Shown here: in pieces, positions 16,736 through 26,626 of the stretch | Layout of the letters: each line of letters opens with the position of its first letter | How positions within the stretch are numbered: position 1 is the stretch's first letter | Source of the DNA: Rhodocytophaga aerolata | GTDB taxonomy: Bacteria; Bacteroidota; Bacteroidia; Cytophagales; 172606-1 | Reading direction: 5' to 3' | Length of the DNA: 64,000 bases | NCBI RefSeq assembly: GCF_030503435.1 | Contig: NZ_JAUKPO010000017.1 | Location: 62,001-126,000, forward strand | Position numbers and translations under genes: made by a program | Notes under the pieces: generated by a model | Databases searched by the model: none | Seen by the model: the letters and a program-made list of their open reading frames with translations, nothing else | What the model was told of the DNA's origin: nothing

Positions 16736-16973
16736 ATGGAGGCAGCACTCAAATATCAACTTCGGTCTGATATATCCAAAGAAAACTGGGGCAGAAATAA
16801 TGTTACTTCCTTTGCTTCCAAAAGGGAAAATTAATTTGTTTGATTTTTTGCTAAACTTTAAGGCGTTATATAAGCCTCCATTTCCTGAAACTCATAATTT
16901 GGCAAGTGGAGAAATTATTATACTTGCCAAAGTTTCTGCAATGGTATTATCTATATATCATGTATATGAGTAA
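16689..16973 (+). CDS. Hypothetical protein, 94 aa (possible continuation of preceding ORF)
   Basis: Unrecognised. The sequence after residue 20 (NFGLIYPKKTGAEIMLLPLLPKG...) looks protein-like, while the first ~18 residues overlap the previous gene and look like frame noise. Either translation starts later or this is the 3' part of a broken gene. Confidence 0.3.
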   Translation: MVLKKRTRHLLLHVIKWRQHSNINFGLIYPKKTGAEIMLLPLLPKGKINLFDFLLNFKALYKPPFPETHNLASGEIIILAKVSAMVLSIYHVYE

Positions 16974-17144
16974 GCATGTCCTACAAACAGAATAGTGAAT
17001 TTATTAATGAGAAGGCAAGTTAAAATATTCTCTAAGTCCTTCTTTAAATTTGACTTTCCTCTATATTCTTAATCATTAGTCAATAATTGAAATGTGAAGA
17101 ATGCGACTTGTTATAAAAAAGTTTTGGCCCTTAGTAGAAAACTA

Positions 17145-18041
17145 CTAATTAAGCCTCCTGTAATCATTAGGAGATTGCCCAACCCACTGTTTGAACAAGC
17201 GGGTAAAATGTTGGGGATACTTAAATCCTAATTCGTAGGACACTTCATTTACTGTTTTGCTTACATCAAAGAGTTTCTCTTTGGCTAGATCAATTACCTT
17301 TGATTGGATGTAATCCTGGGCTGTTTTGCCTGTTTCTTTTTTTATCAAGTCCCCAAAATAATTGGCCGACAAATTCAGTTCACCCGCACAATAGGCTACC
17401 GAAGGAAGTCCAATTGATAGTGGTTTGTCTGACTCAAAATACTCGTTCAACAAAGCCTCAAACCTTTCTAAAATGCCTTTGTGGACAGTATCACGGGTAA
17501 TAAACTGACGGTCGTAAAAACGGATGCAATAGTTTAAAAACAGTTCAATATTGGATACGATCAGTCTCTTGCTATGCTTGTCAATTGCATGCTCTAATTC
17601 ATATCCAATTTTGGAAAAACACTCCAATACAATTTGTCTTTCCCGCTTGGACAAATGAAGGGCTTCATTGGATTGATAGCCGAAGAAACTGTAATCTCCA
17701 ATATGCCGTCCGAGCGTAGTACCATGGATTAAATCAGGATGAAATATAAGCGCATACCCTTTGGGCTGATAAGTTTCTCCATGGCTGTTCACTCCTGCCA
17801 CCTGTCCCGGGGCAAGGAAAACGAGGGTGCCTTCCTGGTAGTCATAGGTATGCCGGCCGTAGACCAGATCTCCACATTTTACATCTTTTAAGAAGATGGT
17901 GTAGAAGCCGAAATACATCTGTGAACCTTGTCTTGGGGAAGCCTTCGATAAATCCACCACACTCACTAGTGGGTGGAGTGTTTCATGGTTGTTGAAGGCA
18001 TTGTAATCACTGATTGTTTCAAATCGTCTCATCGTATCCAT
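17145..18041 (-). CDS. AraC-family transcriptional regulator of the exported redox cluster
   Basis: A 298-residue protein. The N-terminal ~180 residues hold a cupin-like sensing domain (SQMYFGFYTIFLKDV; GTLVFLAPGQVAGV). The C-terminal ~100 residues hold two AraC helix-turn-helix units (LSANYFGDLIKKETGKTAQDYIQ; KTVNEVSYELGFKYPQHFTRLFKQWVG). It is divergent from the NTF2/flavodoxin operon across a 234-bp gap. That gap and the gap before the IorAB genes carry the same 21-bp-spaced direct repeats, its likely operators. The inducer is unknown. Confidence 0.85.
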   Translation of the reverse strand: MDTMRRFETISDYNAFNNHETLHPLVSVVDLSKASPRQGSQMYFGFYTIFLKDVKCGDLVYGRHTYDYQEGTLVFLAPGQVAGVNSHGETYQPKGYALIFHPDLIHGTTLGRHIGDYSFFGYQSNEALHLSKRERQIVLECFSKIGYELEHAIDKHSKRLIVSNIELFLNYCIRFYDRQFITRDTVHKGILERFEALLNEYFESDKPLSIGLPSVAYCAGELNLSANYFGDLIKKETGKTAQDYIQSKVIDLAKEKLFDVSKTVNEVSYELGFKYPQHFTRLFKQWVGQSPNDYRRLN

Positions 18042-18043
18042 AA

Positions 18044-18075
18044 CACTATTGTTTTAACATCACTATTGTTTTAAC
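18044..18075 (-). repeat. 17-bp tandem repeat just upstream of the AraC gene
   Basis: CACTATTGTTTTAAC occurs at 18,044-18,058 and 18,061-18,075, period 17 bp, within 35 bp of the AraC start codon. It could be an autoregulatory site or a duplicated leader. Confidence 0.5.
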
Positions 18076-18126
18076 TCTTTCAAAAGTAGTACTTAATTCA
18101 TTTCTAAGGTAATGAGCCTGCCAAAA

Positions 18127-18193
18127 CCAGTAATATTGGTAGAACAATCCGTAATCTGTATACCATTTGGGTCAATAAATACTAAGACCTTTG
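18127..18193 (+). promoter_or_regulatory. AraC-type operator and promoter for the NTF2/flavodoxin operon
   Basis: Half-sites CCAGTAATATTGGTA (18,127-18,141) and TCCGTAATCTGTATA (18,148-18,162) are 21 bp apart. GACCTTTG, a near-match to TAnnTTTG, starts 24 bp after the second half-site (18,186-18,193). The same module with the same distances lies at 23,190-23,256. Confidence 0.65.
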
Positions 18194-18275
18194 CATTGTA
18201 AAAAAATACAAGCTATGCCACTATAAATTTTTTTAATCTTAAACCTATACATATCTCTAAACTTATAAAATCTCT

Positions 18276-18773
18276 ATGAACGCTATAAAAATATCCATCC
18301 TCGGATTCTATCTCTTACTTATGAGTGTACAAGGGTCCTTGGCACAAACAAAAAAAGCAAGCACTTCTGCTCAAAGCAGCACGAATGAGGAACAAGCACT
18401 CATAACGCTATCCAAAGACAAGTGGCGTTGGATGGCAGACAAGAAAGTAGATTCCCTGGCTAATCTCTTCCATGAAAAGTCTATGTTCGTCCATATGGGA
18501 GGAAGTTGGGGCAAAGAACAGGAACTCAATGTCATCAAAAGCGGAGGAATTTGGTACAAGAAAGCCGATGTCTACTCAGCTTCAGTGAATATCATTGGTA
18601 ATACGGCCATCCTGTTAACTGACATTGACTTGCTGGCAGTCGTCGGCGGAAATGAAGTCACCAATCCATTTATGGTAACTGAGGTATATATCAAAGAGAA
18701 TGAAAAATGGACGATGGGCTCACTCACTTTTTCAAAATTAGCCAGGCCAATTAAAAATAATAAGCAGAACTAA
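18276..18773 (+). CDS. Exported NTF2-like (DUF4440) protein, copy 1
   Basis: A 165-residue protein with a signal peptide (residues ~1-24, ending SLAQ) and one NTF2-like cone fold (KWRWMADKKVDSLANLFHEKSMFVHMGG...). Such domains bind small ligands or act as ketosteroid-isomerase-like enzymes; nothing in the sequence fixes the substrate. It is clearly paralogous to 19,615-20,097 (shared LAQTKKA, WMADK, IWYKKADV). It is first in the AraC-controlled operon. Confidence 0.75.
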   Translation: MNAIKISILGFYLLLMSVQGSLAQTKKASTSAQSSTNEEQALITLSKDKWRWMADKKVDSLANLFHEKSMFVHMGGSWGKEQELNVIKSGGIWYKKADVYSASVNIIGNTAILLTDIDLLAVVGGNEVTNPFMVTEVYIKENEKWTMGSLTFSKLARPIKNNKQN

Positions 18774-18824
18774 CACCACTCATTTTCGAGATAGCTATTT
18801 ATTCTATTATCAATACCCATTTCT

Positions 18825-19442
18825 ATGACGCATCTGCTGTTGGCATTTTTTCTTTTGATTGCTTCTTGCTCTTCCTCCCAACCGGAGGACACGCCTGTTA
18901 TAGCTGAGTCTATGTTAGACACCAATAAAGTATTGATTGTGTATTTGTCCCGGACAAATAACACGAAGGCAATAGCGGAAATTATTCACAAAAACGTAGG
19001 CGGGACACTAGTGGCATTGGAGCTAGAAAATCCTTATCCCAAAGACTACCTGACAACCGTTGAGCAGGTAGCCAATGAAAATGCCAGAGGCTATTTACCT
19101 CCTTTAAAAACTAAGATTGAGGGCATTGAAAATTATGAGGTGGTATTTGTAGGCTTCCCTACCTGGGGAATGCAGTTACCACCCCCCATGAAGAGTTTTT
19201 TAAAGCAATATGATCTAAGCGGAAAAACTATTATTCCGTTTAATACCAATGGAAGCTATGGCATTGGAAGCAGTTTCCAGACCGTAAAAGAGTTATGTCC
19301 CAACAGTACAATCTTAGAAGGTTTTTCAACCAAGGGCGGAGTGGAACGAGACGGAATTTATTTTGTGATGGAGGGAGAAAAAGGAAAACAGGTACAAACT
19401 GAAGTAAAAAAATGGTTGGCAAAGATTAAGCAAATGAAATAA
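18825..19442 (+). CDS. Flavodoxin-like lipoprotein
   Basis: A 205-residue flavodoxin fold with the FMN-phosphate loop YLSRTNNTKAIAEII (~45-59) and the flavin segment GFPTWGMQLPPP (~112-123). Unlike ordinary cytosolic flavodoxins it has a lipoprotein signal (LLIASCSSS, Cys 15), so it should act outside the inner membrane. It could shuttle electrons among the exported enzymes of this cluster, which is inference. A decayed second copy lies at 20,127-20,279. Confidence 0.8.
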   Translation: MTHLLLAFFLLIASCSSSQPEDTPVIAESMLDTNKVLIVYLSRTNNTKAIAEIIHKNVGGTLVALELENPYPKDYLTTVEQVANENARGYLPPLKTKIEGIENYEVVFVGFPTWGMQLPPPMKSFLKQYDLSGKTIIPFNTNGSYGIGSSFQTVKELCPNSTILEGFSTKGGVERDGIYFVMEGEKGKQVQTEVKKWLAKIKQMK

Positions 19443-19614
19443 ACACGACCAAGTTGTCTCTACACCTATATTGAACCCGACTGAGGACACTTCCGGAGTA
19501 ACTGGCAAAGGTATATGTTGCCATACACGCCGCTTTTAGTCAATGAATAAGCCTACTATCGGGCGTGAGAAATGGCCAATCAACAATTTGTATAACTAAT
19601 AAATAATCATAAAA

Positions 19615-20097
19615 ATGAATAGATCAATTATAGGACTATTATTCATCATCCTGAGTGCGCAATTGTCCTTGGCACAAACGAAAAAAGCAAACGCTTCTTC
19701 TATAAGCAGCGCAGATGCGGAACAAGAAATCATTACCCTCTCCAAGGAAAAGTGGCAATGGATGGCAGACAAGAATGTAGACAAGTTGGCTCCACTCTTC
19801 CATGATGAGTCAAAGTTTGTCCATATGAGTGGAACCTGGAAAAAGAACGAGGAGCTCGATATCATTAAAACCGGAAGAATCTGGTACAAGAAAGCGGATG
19901 TCCACGATGTTGCGGTAGAAACTGTTGATGACACGGCCATCCTTTGGAACCGTATTACGCTGACAGCTGTGGTTCGGGGCAGTGACGTAATCACTGAATT
20001 TACCGTTACCGAAGTCTATAAAAAACAAGGCAACGATTGGAAACTGCTAGCCTTGACCTTTAGCAGTGTGCGGGATACGCATAAAATTGAACACTAA
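19615..20097 (+). CDS. Exported NTF2-like (DUF4440) protein, copy 2
   Basis: A 160-residue paralogue of the protein at 18,276-18,773, with a signal peptide ending SLAQ and the shared KWQWMADKNVDKLAPLF and IWYKKADV stretches. It is followed by a flavodoxin remnant, so the NTF2-flavodoxin pair was duplicated as a unit. Substrate unknown. Confidence 0.75.
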   Translation: MNRSIIGLLFIILSAQLSLAQTKKANASSISSADAEQEIITLSKEKWQWMADKNVDKLAPLFHDESKFVHMSGTWKKNEELDIIKTGRIWYKKADVHDVAVETVDDTAILWNRITLTAVVRGSDVITEFTVTEVYKKQGNDWKLLALTFSSVRDTHKIEH

Positions 20098-20126
20098 TAA
20101 AATCAATTTGAAAGACTATTGCTAGC

Positions 20127-20279
20127 TATGGGCTGGGTAGTAGTTATGAGAATGTTGAAAGAATTTGCCCAATAGTGTCATATTGGATTCACCAGAAATG
20201 GAGTGCAAGGAGATAAAATTTATTTTGTAATGAAAGAAGAAAAAATGGCTGCAAAATTAAAGATAATTAAAATAATAGA
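20127..20279 (+). pseudogene. Flavodoxin remnant (decayed second copy)
   Basis: Translation gives YGLGSSYENVERICP from 20,127 and, after a frame change, GFTRNGVQGDKIYFVMKEE. These align with YGIGSSFQTVKELCP and GFSTKGGVERDGIYFVMEGE in the intact flavodoxin at 18,825-19,442. The N-terminal two-thirds is gone. It directly follows the second NTF2-like gene. Confidence 0.75.
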
Positions 20280-20281
20280 TA

Positions 20282-20749
20282 ATGAATCTACCTCAAAATG
20301 AAATGATAAGGCAAAACGCAGGCTTTAAAATCAAAGCTCGTAAAGCAATCTTTTCTTTATTATTCTTAGCCTGTATAATGCTTAGTTACCATACTGCTCC
20401 GGCCCAGCAACAGGAAATGATGGTGCGTATGGCAGAAATTGAGATAGATCCGCAATATCTGGAAGCATACAAAGCCATTCTGAAAGAAGAAGCAGCTGCC
20501 TCTATAAAACTGGAGCCAGGTGTCATTTCCATTTTTCCCATGTATCAAAAGGAAGATTCCACGAAAGTAAGAATACTGGAAATATATGCCAGCAAAAAGG
20601 CGTATGAGCATCACTTGAAAACACCACACTTCCAGAAGTACAAAACCTCTACGCTTAATATGGTAAAGTCATTAAAGTTAGTAGAGATGGAAGCAATAGA
20701 TGCGGCAACAATGCCCCTGATATTTAAAAAATTAAAACAGGATAAATGA
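20282..20749 (+). CDS. Exported antibiotic-biosynthesis-monooxygenase (ABM) domain protein
   Basis: A 155-residue protein with an N-terminal hydrophobic export signal (~residues 22-41, ending PAQQ). A single ABM ferredoxin-like domain follows (VRMAEIEIDPQYLEAYKAILKEEAAASIKLEPGV, RILEIYASKKAYEHHLKTPHFQKY). ABM proteins include quinol monooxygenases and heme-degrading enzymes, usually cytosolic; the exported form is notable. Start could be ATG 20,282 or 20,303. Confidence 0.75.
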   Translation: MNLPQNEMIRQNAGFKIKARKAIFSLLFLACIMLSYHTAPAQQQEMMVRMAEIEIDPQYLEAYKAILKEEAAASIKLEPGVISIFPMYQKEDSTKVRILEIYASKKAYEHHLKTPHFQKYKTSTLNMVKSLKLVEMEAIDAATMPLIFKKLKQDK

Positions 20750-20771
20750 TGCACCTGCTAACTGCTCGAAA

Positions 20772-21509
20772 ATGAAAGAATTTCAATATTATTTATTCTT
20801 AACTATGGCTTTGTTACTTTATAGTTCAAACACCATGCAGGCACAAAATAATGCTGGCGGAAATCAAGGCCTGCAACCTCGGCAGCAACATATTGTAACG
20901 ATTTCGTCCTTCACTGCAAAAGGTGATGGGCAGCGGTTAAAAAAAGCATTGAATGATGGACTGGATGCTGGTCTTACCATTAATGAATGTAAGGAAGTGC
21001 TCGTTCATTTATATGCTTATTGTGGCTTTCCTCGAAGCATTAGTGGATTAAATACGCTCATCAACTTAGTAGAAGAAAGAAAGGCGAAAGGTGTGCAAGA
21101 TAAGGTTGGGAAGGAAGCTACGCCTATAGAAGAGGAAGGGAACAAATACGAAAGAGGCAAGAAAGTATTGGAAACCCTTACCGGACGGCCTGAAGAGGGG
21201 CCTAAAACCGGGTATGCGGCCTTCAGCCCCGAGATAGAGGTGTTTTTGAAAGAGCATTTGTTTGCAGACCTTTTTAGCCGGGATGTGCTCTCGTATGCAG
21301 ACCGGGAAGTTGCAACTATATCTGCCCTTATCAACCTGGGCGGAGTGGAACCGATGATGCAAGGCCATATGGGTATAGCCTTACACATTGGCATTACAGA
21401 ATCCGGGCTCAAGCAAATCCTTTCTTTGATTGAGTCGAATGGTGGAAAAAAAGAAGCCGATGCTGGTAGACAGGTTCTCTCTACGGTGCTGACAACAAGG
21501 GGGAGGTAA
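20772..21509 (+). CDS. Exported carboxymuconolactone-decarboxylase (CMD) family protein
   Basis: A 245-residue protein with a signal peptide (~1-25). Two CMD-like helical domains follow: LNDGLDAGLTINECKEVLVHLYAYCGFPRSISGLN (~60-95) and SYADREVATISALINLGGVEPMMQGHMGIALHIGI (~175-210). The AhpD-type CxxC redox pair is not present (YAYCGF has one Cys; the second domain has none). A lactone-decarboxylase or peroxidase role is therefore uncertain. It is 22 bp after the ABM gene in the same operon. Confidence 0.8.
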   Translation: MKEFQYYLFLTMALLLYSSNTMQAQNNAGGNQGLQPRQQHIVTISSFTAKGDGQRLKKALNDGLDAGLTINECKEVLVHLYAYCGFPRSISGLNTLINLVEERKAKGVQDKVGKEATPIEEEGNKYERGKKVLETLTGRPEEGPKTGYAAFSPEIEVFLKEHLFADLFSRDVLSYADREVATISALINLGGVEPMMQGHMGIALHIGITESGLKQILSLIESNGGKKEADAGRQVLSTVLTTRGR

Positions 21510-21605
21510 TAGAGAAAAGCAGCCAAAGAATAGCACAAGCTTTGAATAACTCATGAAGATGTAGTAATTACCTGACTTCGTCTCAAAAAACTAATTCTTC
21601 TTTAA

Positions 21606-22094
21606 ATGAACCGTTCCCTTACAAAAACCATCTATTTGTTTGCATTATTTAATTTATGTTGTTTTAGCGCCAAAGGGCAAAATACCACAGATGCAACCCA
21701 AAGCGGCAGTATGCCTTTTCCAAAAGGAGAAAAAATTGAGTCTGCTAATTTTACGGGCAGCGCATGGCTACACATGCTGGTAAGTAGCGATACTACATTC
21801 AATACTTCCATTGGTAACGTAACCTTTGAAAAGGGTGCCAGAACCAATTGGCATTACCATCCTGGCGGGCAACTATTACTGGTAACTAGCGGCAAGGGCC
21901 GTTACGGTGAAAAAGGAAAGACCGTAAGAGAACTCAAGAAAGGAGATGTAATCAAATGTACACCAAATACGATTCATTGGCACGGTGCTGCGCCAGATAG
22001 TGAACTAAGTCATATTGCCATCGGCACAAATTTGAGTAAAGGGGCTGTTGTATGGATGGAGCCGGTGTCGGATGAAGAATACAAAATGAAGTAA
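21606..22094 (+). CDS. Exported cupin-domain protein
   Basis: A 162-residue protein with a signal peptide (~1-24, ending SAKGQ). The single cupin barrel has WHYHPGG, then GKGRYGEKGKTVRELKKGDVI and PNTIHWHGA, which supply His/Glu metal ligands. Similar small cupins include (R)-mandelonitrile lyase-like and quercetin-dioxygenase-like proteins. Substrate unknown. It sits between the CMD and aldo/keto reductase genes. Confidence 0.8.
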   Translation: MNRSLTKTIYLFALFNLCCFSAKGQNTTDATQSGSMPFPKGEKIESANFTGSAWLHMLVSSDTTFNTSIGNVTFEKGARTNWHYHPGGQLLLVTSGKGRYGEKGKTVRELKKGDVIKCTPNTIHWHGAAPDSELSHIAIGTNLSKGAVVWMEPVSDEEYKMK

Positions 22095-22130
22095 ACTAAG
22101 GATAACCTTTAGGTTTGATTAATCACGTAA

Positions 22131-23126
<996 letters not shown>

Positions 23127-23189
23127 ACGTATCTAAAACTGGTATGGTCTATTCTTAAATTGACTCTACACTATCAAGAGCCCTGGAAA

Positions 23190-23256
23190 CCAGTAATTTT
23201 GGTAGATAATCCAGTAATCTGTATAAGTAGTTACAGAAAAATTATTGAGACCTTTG
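23190..23256 (+). promoter_or_regulatory. AraC-type operator and promoter for the IorAB operon
   Basis: Half-sites CCAGTAATTTTGGTA (23,190-23,204) and CCAGTAATCTGTATA (23,211-23,225) are 21 bp apart, with GACCTTTG at 23,249-23,256. Sequence and distances match 18,127-18,193, which indicates shared control by the AraC protein at 17,145-18,041. Confidence 0.7.
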
Positions 23257-23300
23257 CCTAAAATTTGACTTAATTAAGATCACATATAATTTTTACCCTT

Positions 23301-23771
23301 ATGGCCATCTTCAACTTAAACATCAATGGAAAGCAAAGTCAGGTGGATGTGGACCCTGCTACCCCCATGTTGTGGGTACTGCGTGATCACTTGAACCTGG
23401 TCGGCACCAAGTATGGATGCGGCGTTGCCCAATGTGGGGCCTGCACCATCCACCTGGGCAATGTAGCCACCCGCTCTTGCATGCTGCCTGTATCAGGGGT
23501 AGGCAATCAGGCTATCACGACCATTGAAGGCTTGTCAGAGAAAGGCGACCACCCGGTACAAAAAGCCTGGCTGGAGCACGATGTGGCCCAGTGCGGCTAT
23601 TGTCAGGCCGGGCAGATCATGAATGCCGCTGCCTTGTTAAAAAGCAATGCTAGTCCGAGTGATGCAGAGATTGAATCGGCCATGAATGGCAATATCTGCC
23701 GCTGTGCTACGTACTTGCGTATCAAAGCGGCCATCCATACAGCGGCCAAATTAACTACCACTAAATCCTAA
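23301..23771 (+). CDS. (2Fe-2S) subunit of a molybdenum hydroxylase (IorA-like)
   Basis: A 156-residue small subunit with two [2Fe-2S] domains: GCGVAQCGACTIHL with the upstream loop (~40-60), and the four-helix domain with QCGYCQAGQIM and NICRCATYLRI (~99-140). It passes electrons from the molybdenum subunit encoded 20 bp downstream. The pair resembles isoquinoline 1-oxidoreductase/aldehyde dehydrogenase types. No FAD subunit is visible, so electrons may go to a cytochrome, quinone or the flavodoxin-like protein. No signal peptide; it may be exported bound to its partner. Confidence 0.92.
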   Translation: MAIFNLNINGKQSQVDVDPATPMLWVLRDHLNLVGTKYGCGVAQCGACTIHLGNVATRSCMLPVSGVGNQAITTIEGLSEKGDHPVQKAWLEHDVAQCGYCQAGQIMNAAALLKSNASPSDAEIESAMNGNICRCATYLRIKAAIHTAAKLTTTKS

Positions 23772-23791
23772 TCACTAAACCCTTCTTATCC

Positions 23792-26053
23792 ATGGAATCC
23801 GTAAAAACAACGATAAATCGCAGATCTTTCTTAAAGGTTTCTGCCCTTGCCGGTGGAGGGATGATGCTTAGCTTTAGCTGGCTGGCCGGTTGTAATCCAT
23901 CTGCGCCGGAAGAGGTAGCCACTCTTCCCAAAGAATGGTTTGAGCTTAATAGCTACATCAAAATTGCAGATAATGGACTCATCACCCTGATGGCTCCTAA
24001 TCCTGAATTTGGATCGAATGTGAAAACTTCTCTGCCCATGATGGTGGCAGAAGAGTTAGATATAGACTGGAAGGATGTAATGGTAGAGCAAGCTGATTTC
24101 TTTCCGGAGCGCTATGACCGGCAGTTTACCGGAGGTAGCCTGGCCATGCAGATGGCCTGGAAACCCTTGCGCACCGCTGGAGCAACTGCCCGGCACATGC
24201 TCATTGCCGCTGCTGCACAAGCCTGGCAAGTACCTGCCGGGGAAATTACTACTGAGAACGGAATGTTGCACCACAAAGGAAGTAGCAAAAAAGCGAGCTA
24301 TGGGGAAATGGCTTCTAAAGCAGCCGGCCTTGAGGTGCCAAAAGAGGTACCTTTGAAAAATGTCAAGGATTTCAAAATTATTGGCAACTCGAAAAGAAAC
24401 GTAGAAGGAGTAAATATTGTAACTGGCAAACCCTTGTTCACCCTGGACTACAAAAGGGAAGGAATGCTCATTGCCATGATTGCCTTTCCGCCTGCCTTTG
24501 GTTTGAAAGTGAAATCGGTAGATGATGGGGCTGTTAAAGCCATGCCTGGCATCAAGGATGTATTTACGATTAAAACCCTCGCGGATGATTACGAGAGAAA
24601 CTTTTTTGACACGACCAGTTTTACTGAACTTGTCGTAGTAGTGGGAAATACCACCTGGGAAGTGATGAACGCCAAGAAGGCCTTGAAAGTAGAATGGGAA
24701 AAAATAGCTGATACGACGATTGCCTTAGCTGGCAGGGGGGGTAGTAAACAAACCGTCACCATTCCTGCAGGCCTGGAAAGCACCGAGGGGCATTTAGCGA
24801 AAATGGCCCAAATGGCCAAAAAACCTGGGAAAGAGCTTAGAAAAGATGGAGATCCGGAAGGAGTCTTTAAAAAAGCTACCAAAGTGATTGAGCGAACCTA
24901 TACAGCTCCCTTCCTGGCACACAATGCGATGGAACCGGTCAATTGTTTTGCCCATGTGACAGCAGAAAAAGCCGAAATAGTGGCTCCCATTCAGGCACCT
25001 GAAATCATTTCACAAACCCTGGTGGCTCGCCTGGGTTTGCCCAAAGAAAAAATCCATATCAAGCTAGCCAGAATGGGCGGAGGCTTTGGTCAACGGGCGT
25101 ATGGTCATCATTTGGTGGAAGCAGCAGTCATTTCTCAAAAGCTAAATGCTCCGGTCAAGTTAGTCTACACCAGGGAGGATGATATGACCTACGGCATTTA
25201 CCGGCCTACCTACACGGCCACCTATAAAGCGGCGCTGGATGAAAATAATAATATGATTGCCTATCAAGTGAAGGCAGGAGGTATTCCGGAAAGTCCGCTG
25301 GGCTTTTCCCAAAACCGCTTCCCGGCAGGTGCCGTGGATAACTACTTAGCAGAAGAGTGGGTGATTAACTCTAATATCACGATTGGGGCATTCCGGGCAC
25401 CCCGGTCCAACTTCCTTGGGGCAGTTGAGCAGGCATTTCTAGATGAAGTGGCCCAACTGGCTGGTAAAGATCCGATAGAGTTTCGCTTAGAGTTGCTGGA
25501 GCGTGCTAAGAAAAGTCCAGTAGGAAAGCAAAACGATTATGACCCGGACCGCTATGCAGGTGTGTTGAAACTTGTAAGAGATAAGTCTAATTGGAAAGGG
25601 GCTAACAAGGATGTGCACCGGGGCGTTGCGGCTTATTTTTGTCACAACACCTACGTAGCCGAGGTAGTGGATCTGTCGATAAAGGAAAACAAACCGGTGG
25701 TAGAAAAAGTATTTGCAGCCGTTGACTGTGGCATCGTAGTAAATCCTGATGCAGCCGCTAACATGGGAGAAGGAGCCATTATAGATGGTATCGGAAATGC
25801 ACTCTATGGGGAGATGACATTTAAGGATGGGGTGCCACAGAAAAATAATTTTCACAACTATCGTATGATCAGGCATAGTGAAGCACCGAAGTCCATTGAA
25901 GTACATTTTGTCAAAAATGATAAAGATCCCACTGGCCTAGGTGAACCCTTGTTTCCACCCATTTTTGCTGCCTTGGCAAATGCTATATACAAGGCGACAG
26001 GCAAGCGGGAATATTCCCAGCCTTTCCTTCAGGGAAAAGGGCCACTGGTCTAA
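23792..26053 (+). CDS. Molybdopterin-binding subunit of a xanthine-dehydrogenase-family enzyme (IorB-like)
   Basis: A 753-residue catalytic subunit. A twin-arginine signal (NRRSFLKVSALAGGGMM, ~9-25) and a Cys in LAGC direct it across the inner membrane, possibly as a lipoprotein. The Mo-cofactor motif RMGGGFGQRAYG (~428-439) and the catalytic Glu in GLGEPLFPP (~717) are present. It hydroxylates aldehydes or N-heterocycles with water-derived oxygen; the substrate is not predictable. No cofactor-insertion chaperone (XdhC or MobA type) is nearby. Confidence 0.92.
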   Translation: MESVKTTINRRSFLKVSALAGGGMMLSFSWLAGCNPSAPEEVATLPKEWFELNSYIKIADNGLITLMAPNPEFGSNVKTSLPMMVAEELDIDWKDVMVEQADFFPERYDRQFTGGSLAMQMAWKPLRTAGATARHMLIAAAAQAWQVPAGEITTENGMLHHKGSSKKASYGEMASKAAGLEVPKEVPLKNVKDFKIIGNSKRNVEGVNIVTGKPLFTLDYKREGMLIAMIAFPPAFGLKVKSVDDGAVKAMPGIKDVFTIKTLADDYERNFFDTTSFTELVVVVGNTTWEVMNAKKALKVEWEKIADTTIALAGRGGSKQTVTIPAGLESTEGHLAKMAQMAKKPGKELRKDGDPEGVFKKATKVIERTYTAPFLAHNAMEPVNCFAHVTAEKAEIVAPIQAPEIISQTLVARLGLPKEKIHIKLARMGGGFGQRAYGHHLVEAAVISQKLNAPVKLVYTREDDMTYGIYRPTYTATYKAALDENNNMIAYQVKAGGIPESPLGFSQNRFPAGAVDNYLAEEWVINSNITIGAFRAPRSNFLGAVEQAFLDEVAQLAGKDPIEFRLELLERAKKSPVGKQNDYDPDRYAGVLKLVRDKSNWKGANKDVHRGVAAYFCHNTYVAEVVDLSIKENKPVVEKVFAAVDCGIVVNPDAAANMGEGAIIDGIGNALYGEMTFKDGVPQKNNFHNYRMIRHSEAPKSIEVHFVKNDKDPTGLGEPLFPPIFAALANAIYKATGKREYSQPFLQGKGPLV

Positions 26054-26168
26054 CTAAAAGGATTTCCAATAAAGAAATCAGGGAAACAACGGCTCTAATC
26101 TTATTTAAAGGAGCATGTCAACTCGTATTAGGCTAATACGACCTACGGCTAATTTTAGAGCAAAGCAT

Positions 26169-26366
26169 ATGTCCACTATGAAAAATAAGTTATTAATCGT
26201 CGCTATAGCTGGTTTTTTTGCGGCTTGCGGTAATGGTAGTGAAAGTTCTACCAGTGCAGACAGTACTGTCAATAGTACCACTCCTCCACCAACCCTTGAT
26301 TCAACCAGTGAGATAGGACCCATGATGAGTGATACATCAACAGCAGTAGCAGATAGTATAAAGTAG
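26169..26366 (+). CDS. Small Ser/Thr-rich lipoprotein
   Basis: About 65 residues. The N-terminus MSTMKNKLLIVAIAGFFAAC carries a lipobox (FAAC), followed by a low-complexity Ser/Thr/Asp/Pro tail. I start at ATG 26,169 (or 26,178) because the upstream in-frame ATG at 26,115 would place charged residues before the signal. Function unknown. It may be co-transcribed with the IorAB genes. Confidence 0.55.
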   Translation: MSTMKNKLLIVAIAGFFAACGNGSESSTSADSTVNSTTPPPTLDSTSEIGPMMSDTSTAVADSIK

Positions 26367-26626
26367 CAGGAGTACGTTTATTTTTAATGAACAGCCTCTG
26401 CCATATGATGAATTAAAGTAACCCTTTCCTTAAAGTAATATATAAGCTACCAGAATCATTTTTAGCAAAAAGATCCCGTACAATTATACAAAAAGCTATA
26501 AAACAACAGAACAATTAAATAGAATATAACCTAGGTTTTACCCTATTTATATTCATAGAATTTATAAACGTATCAGCAAAATTTTCACCTTGATAAGCTA
26601 ATATGATATAATGTATTCCTTTCAGT

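Noticed and set aside
21017-21538. Minus-strand ORF of 173 aa opposite the CMD gene
   Set aside because: It is a shadow of the CMD coding strand, with low-complexity residues and no recognised domain.
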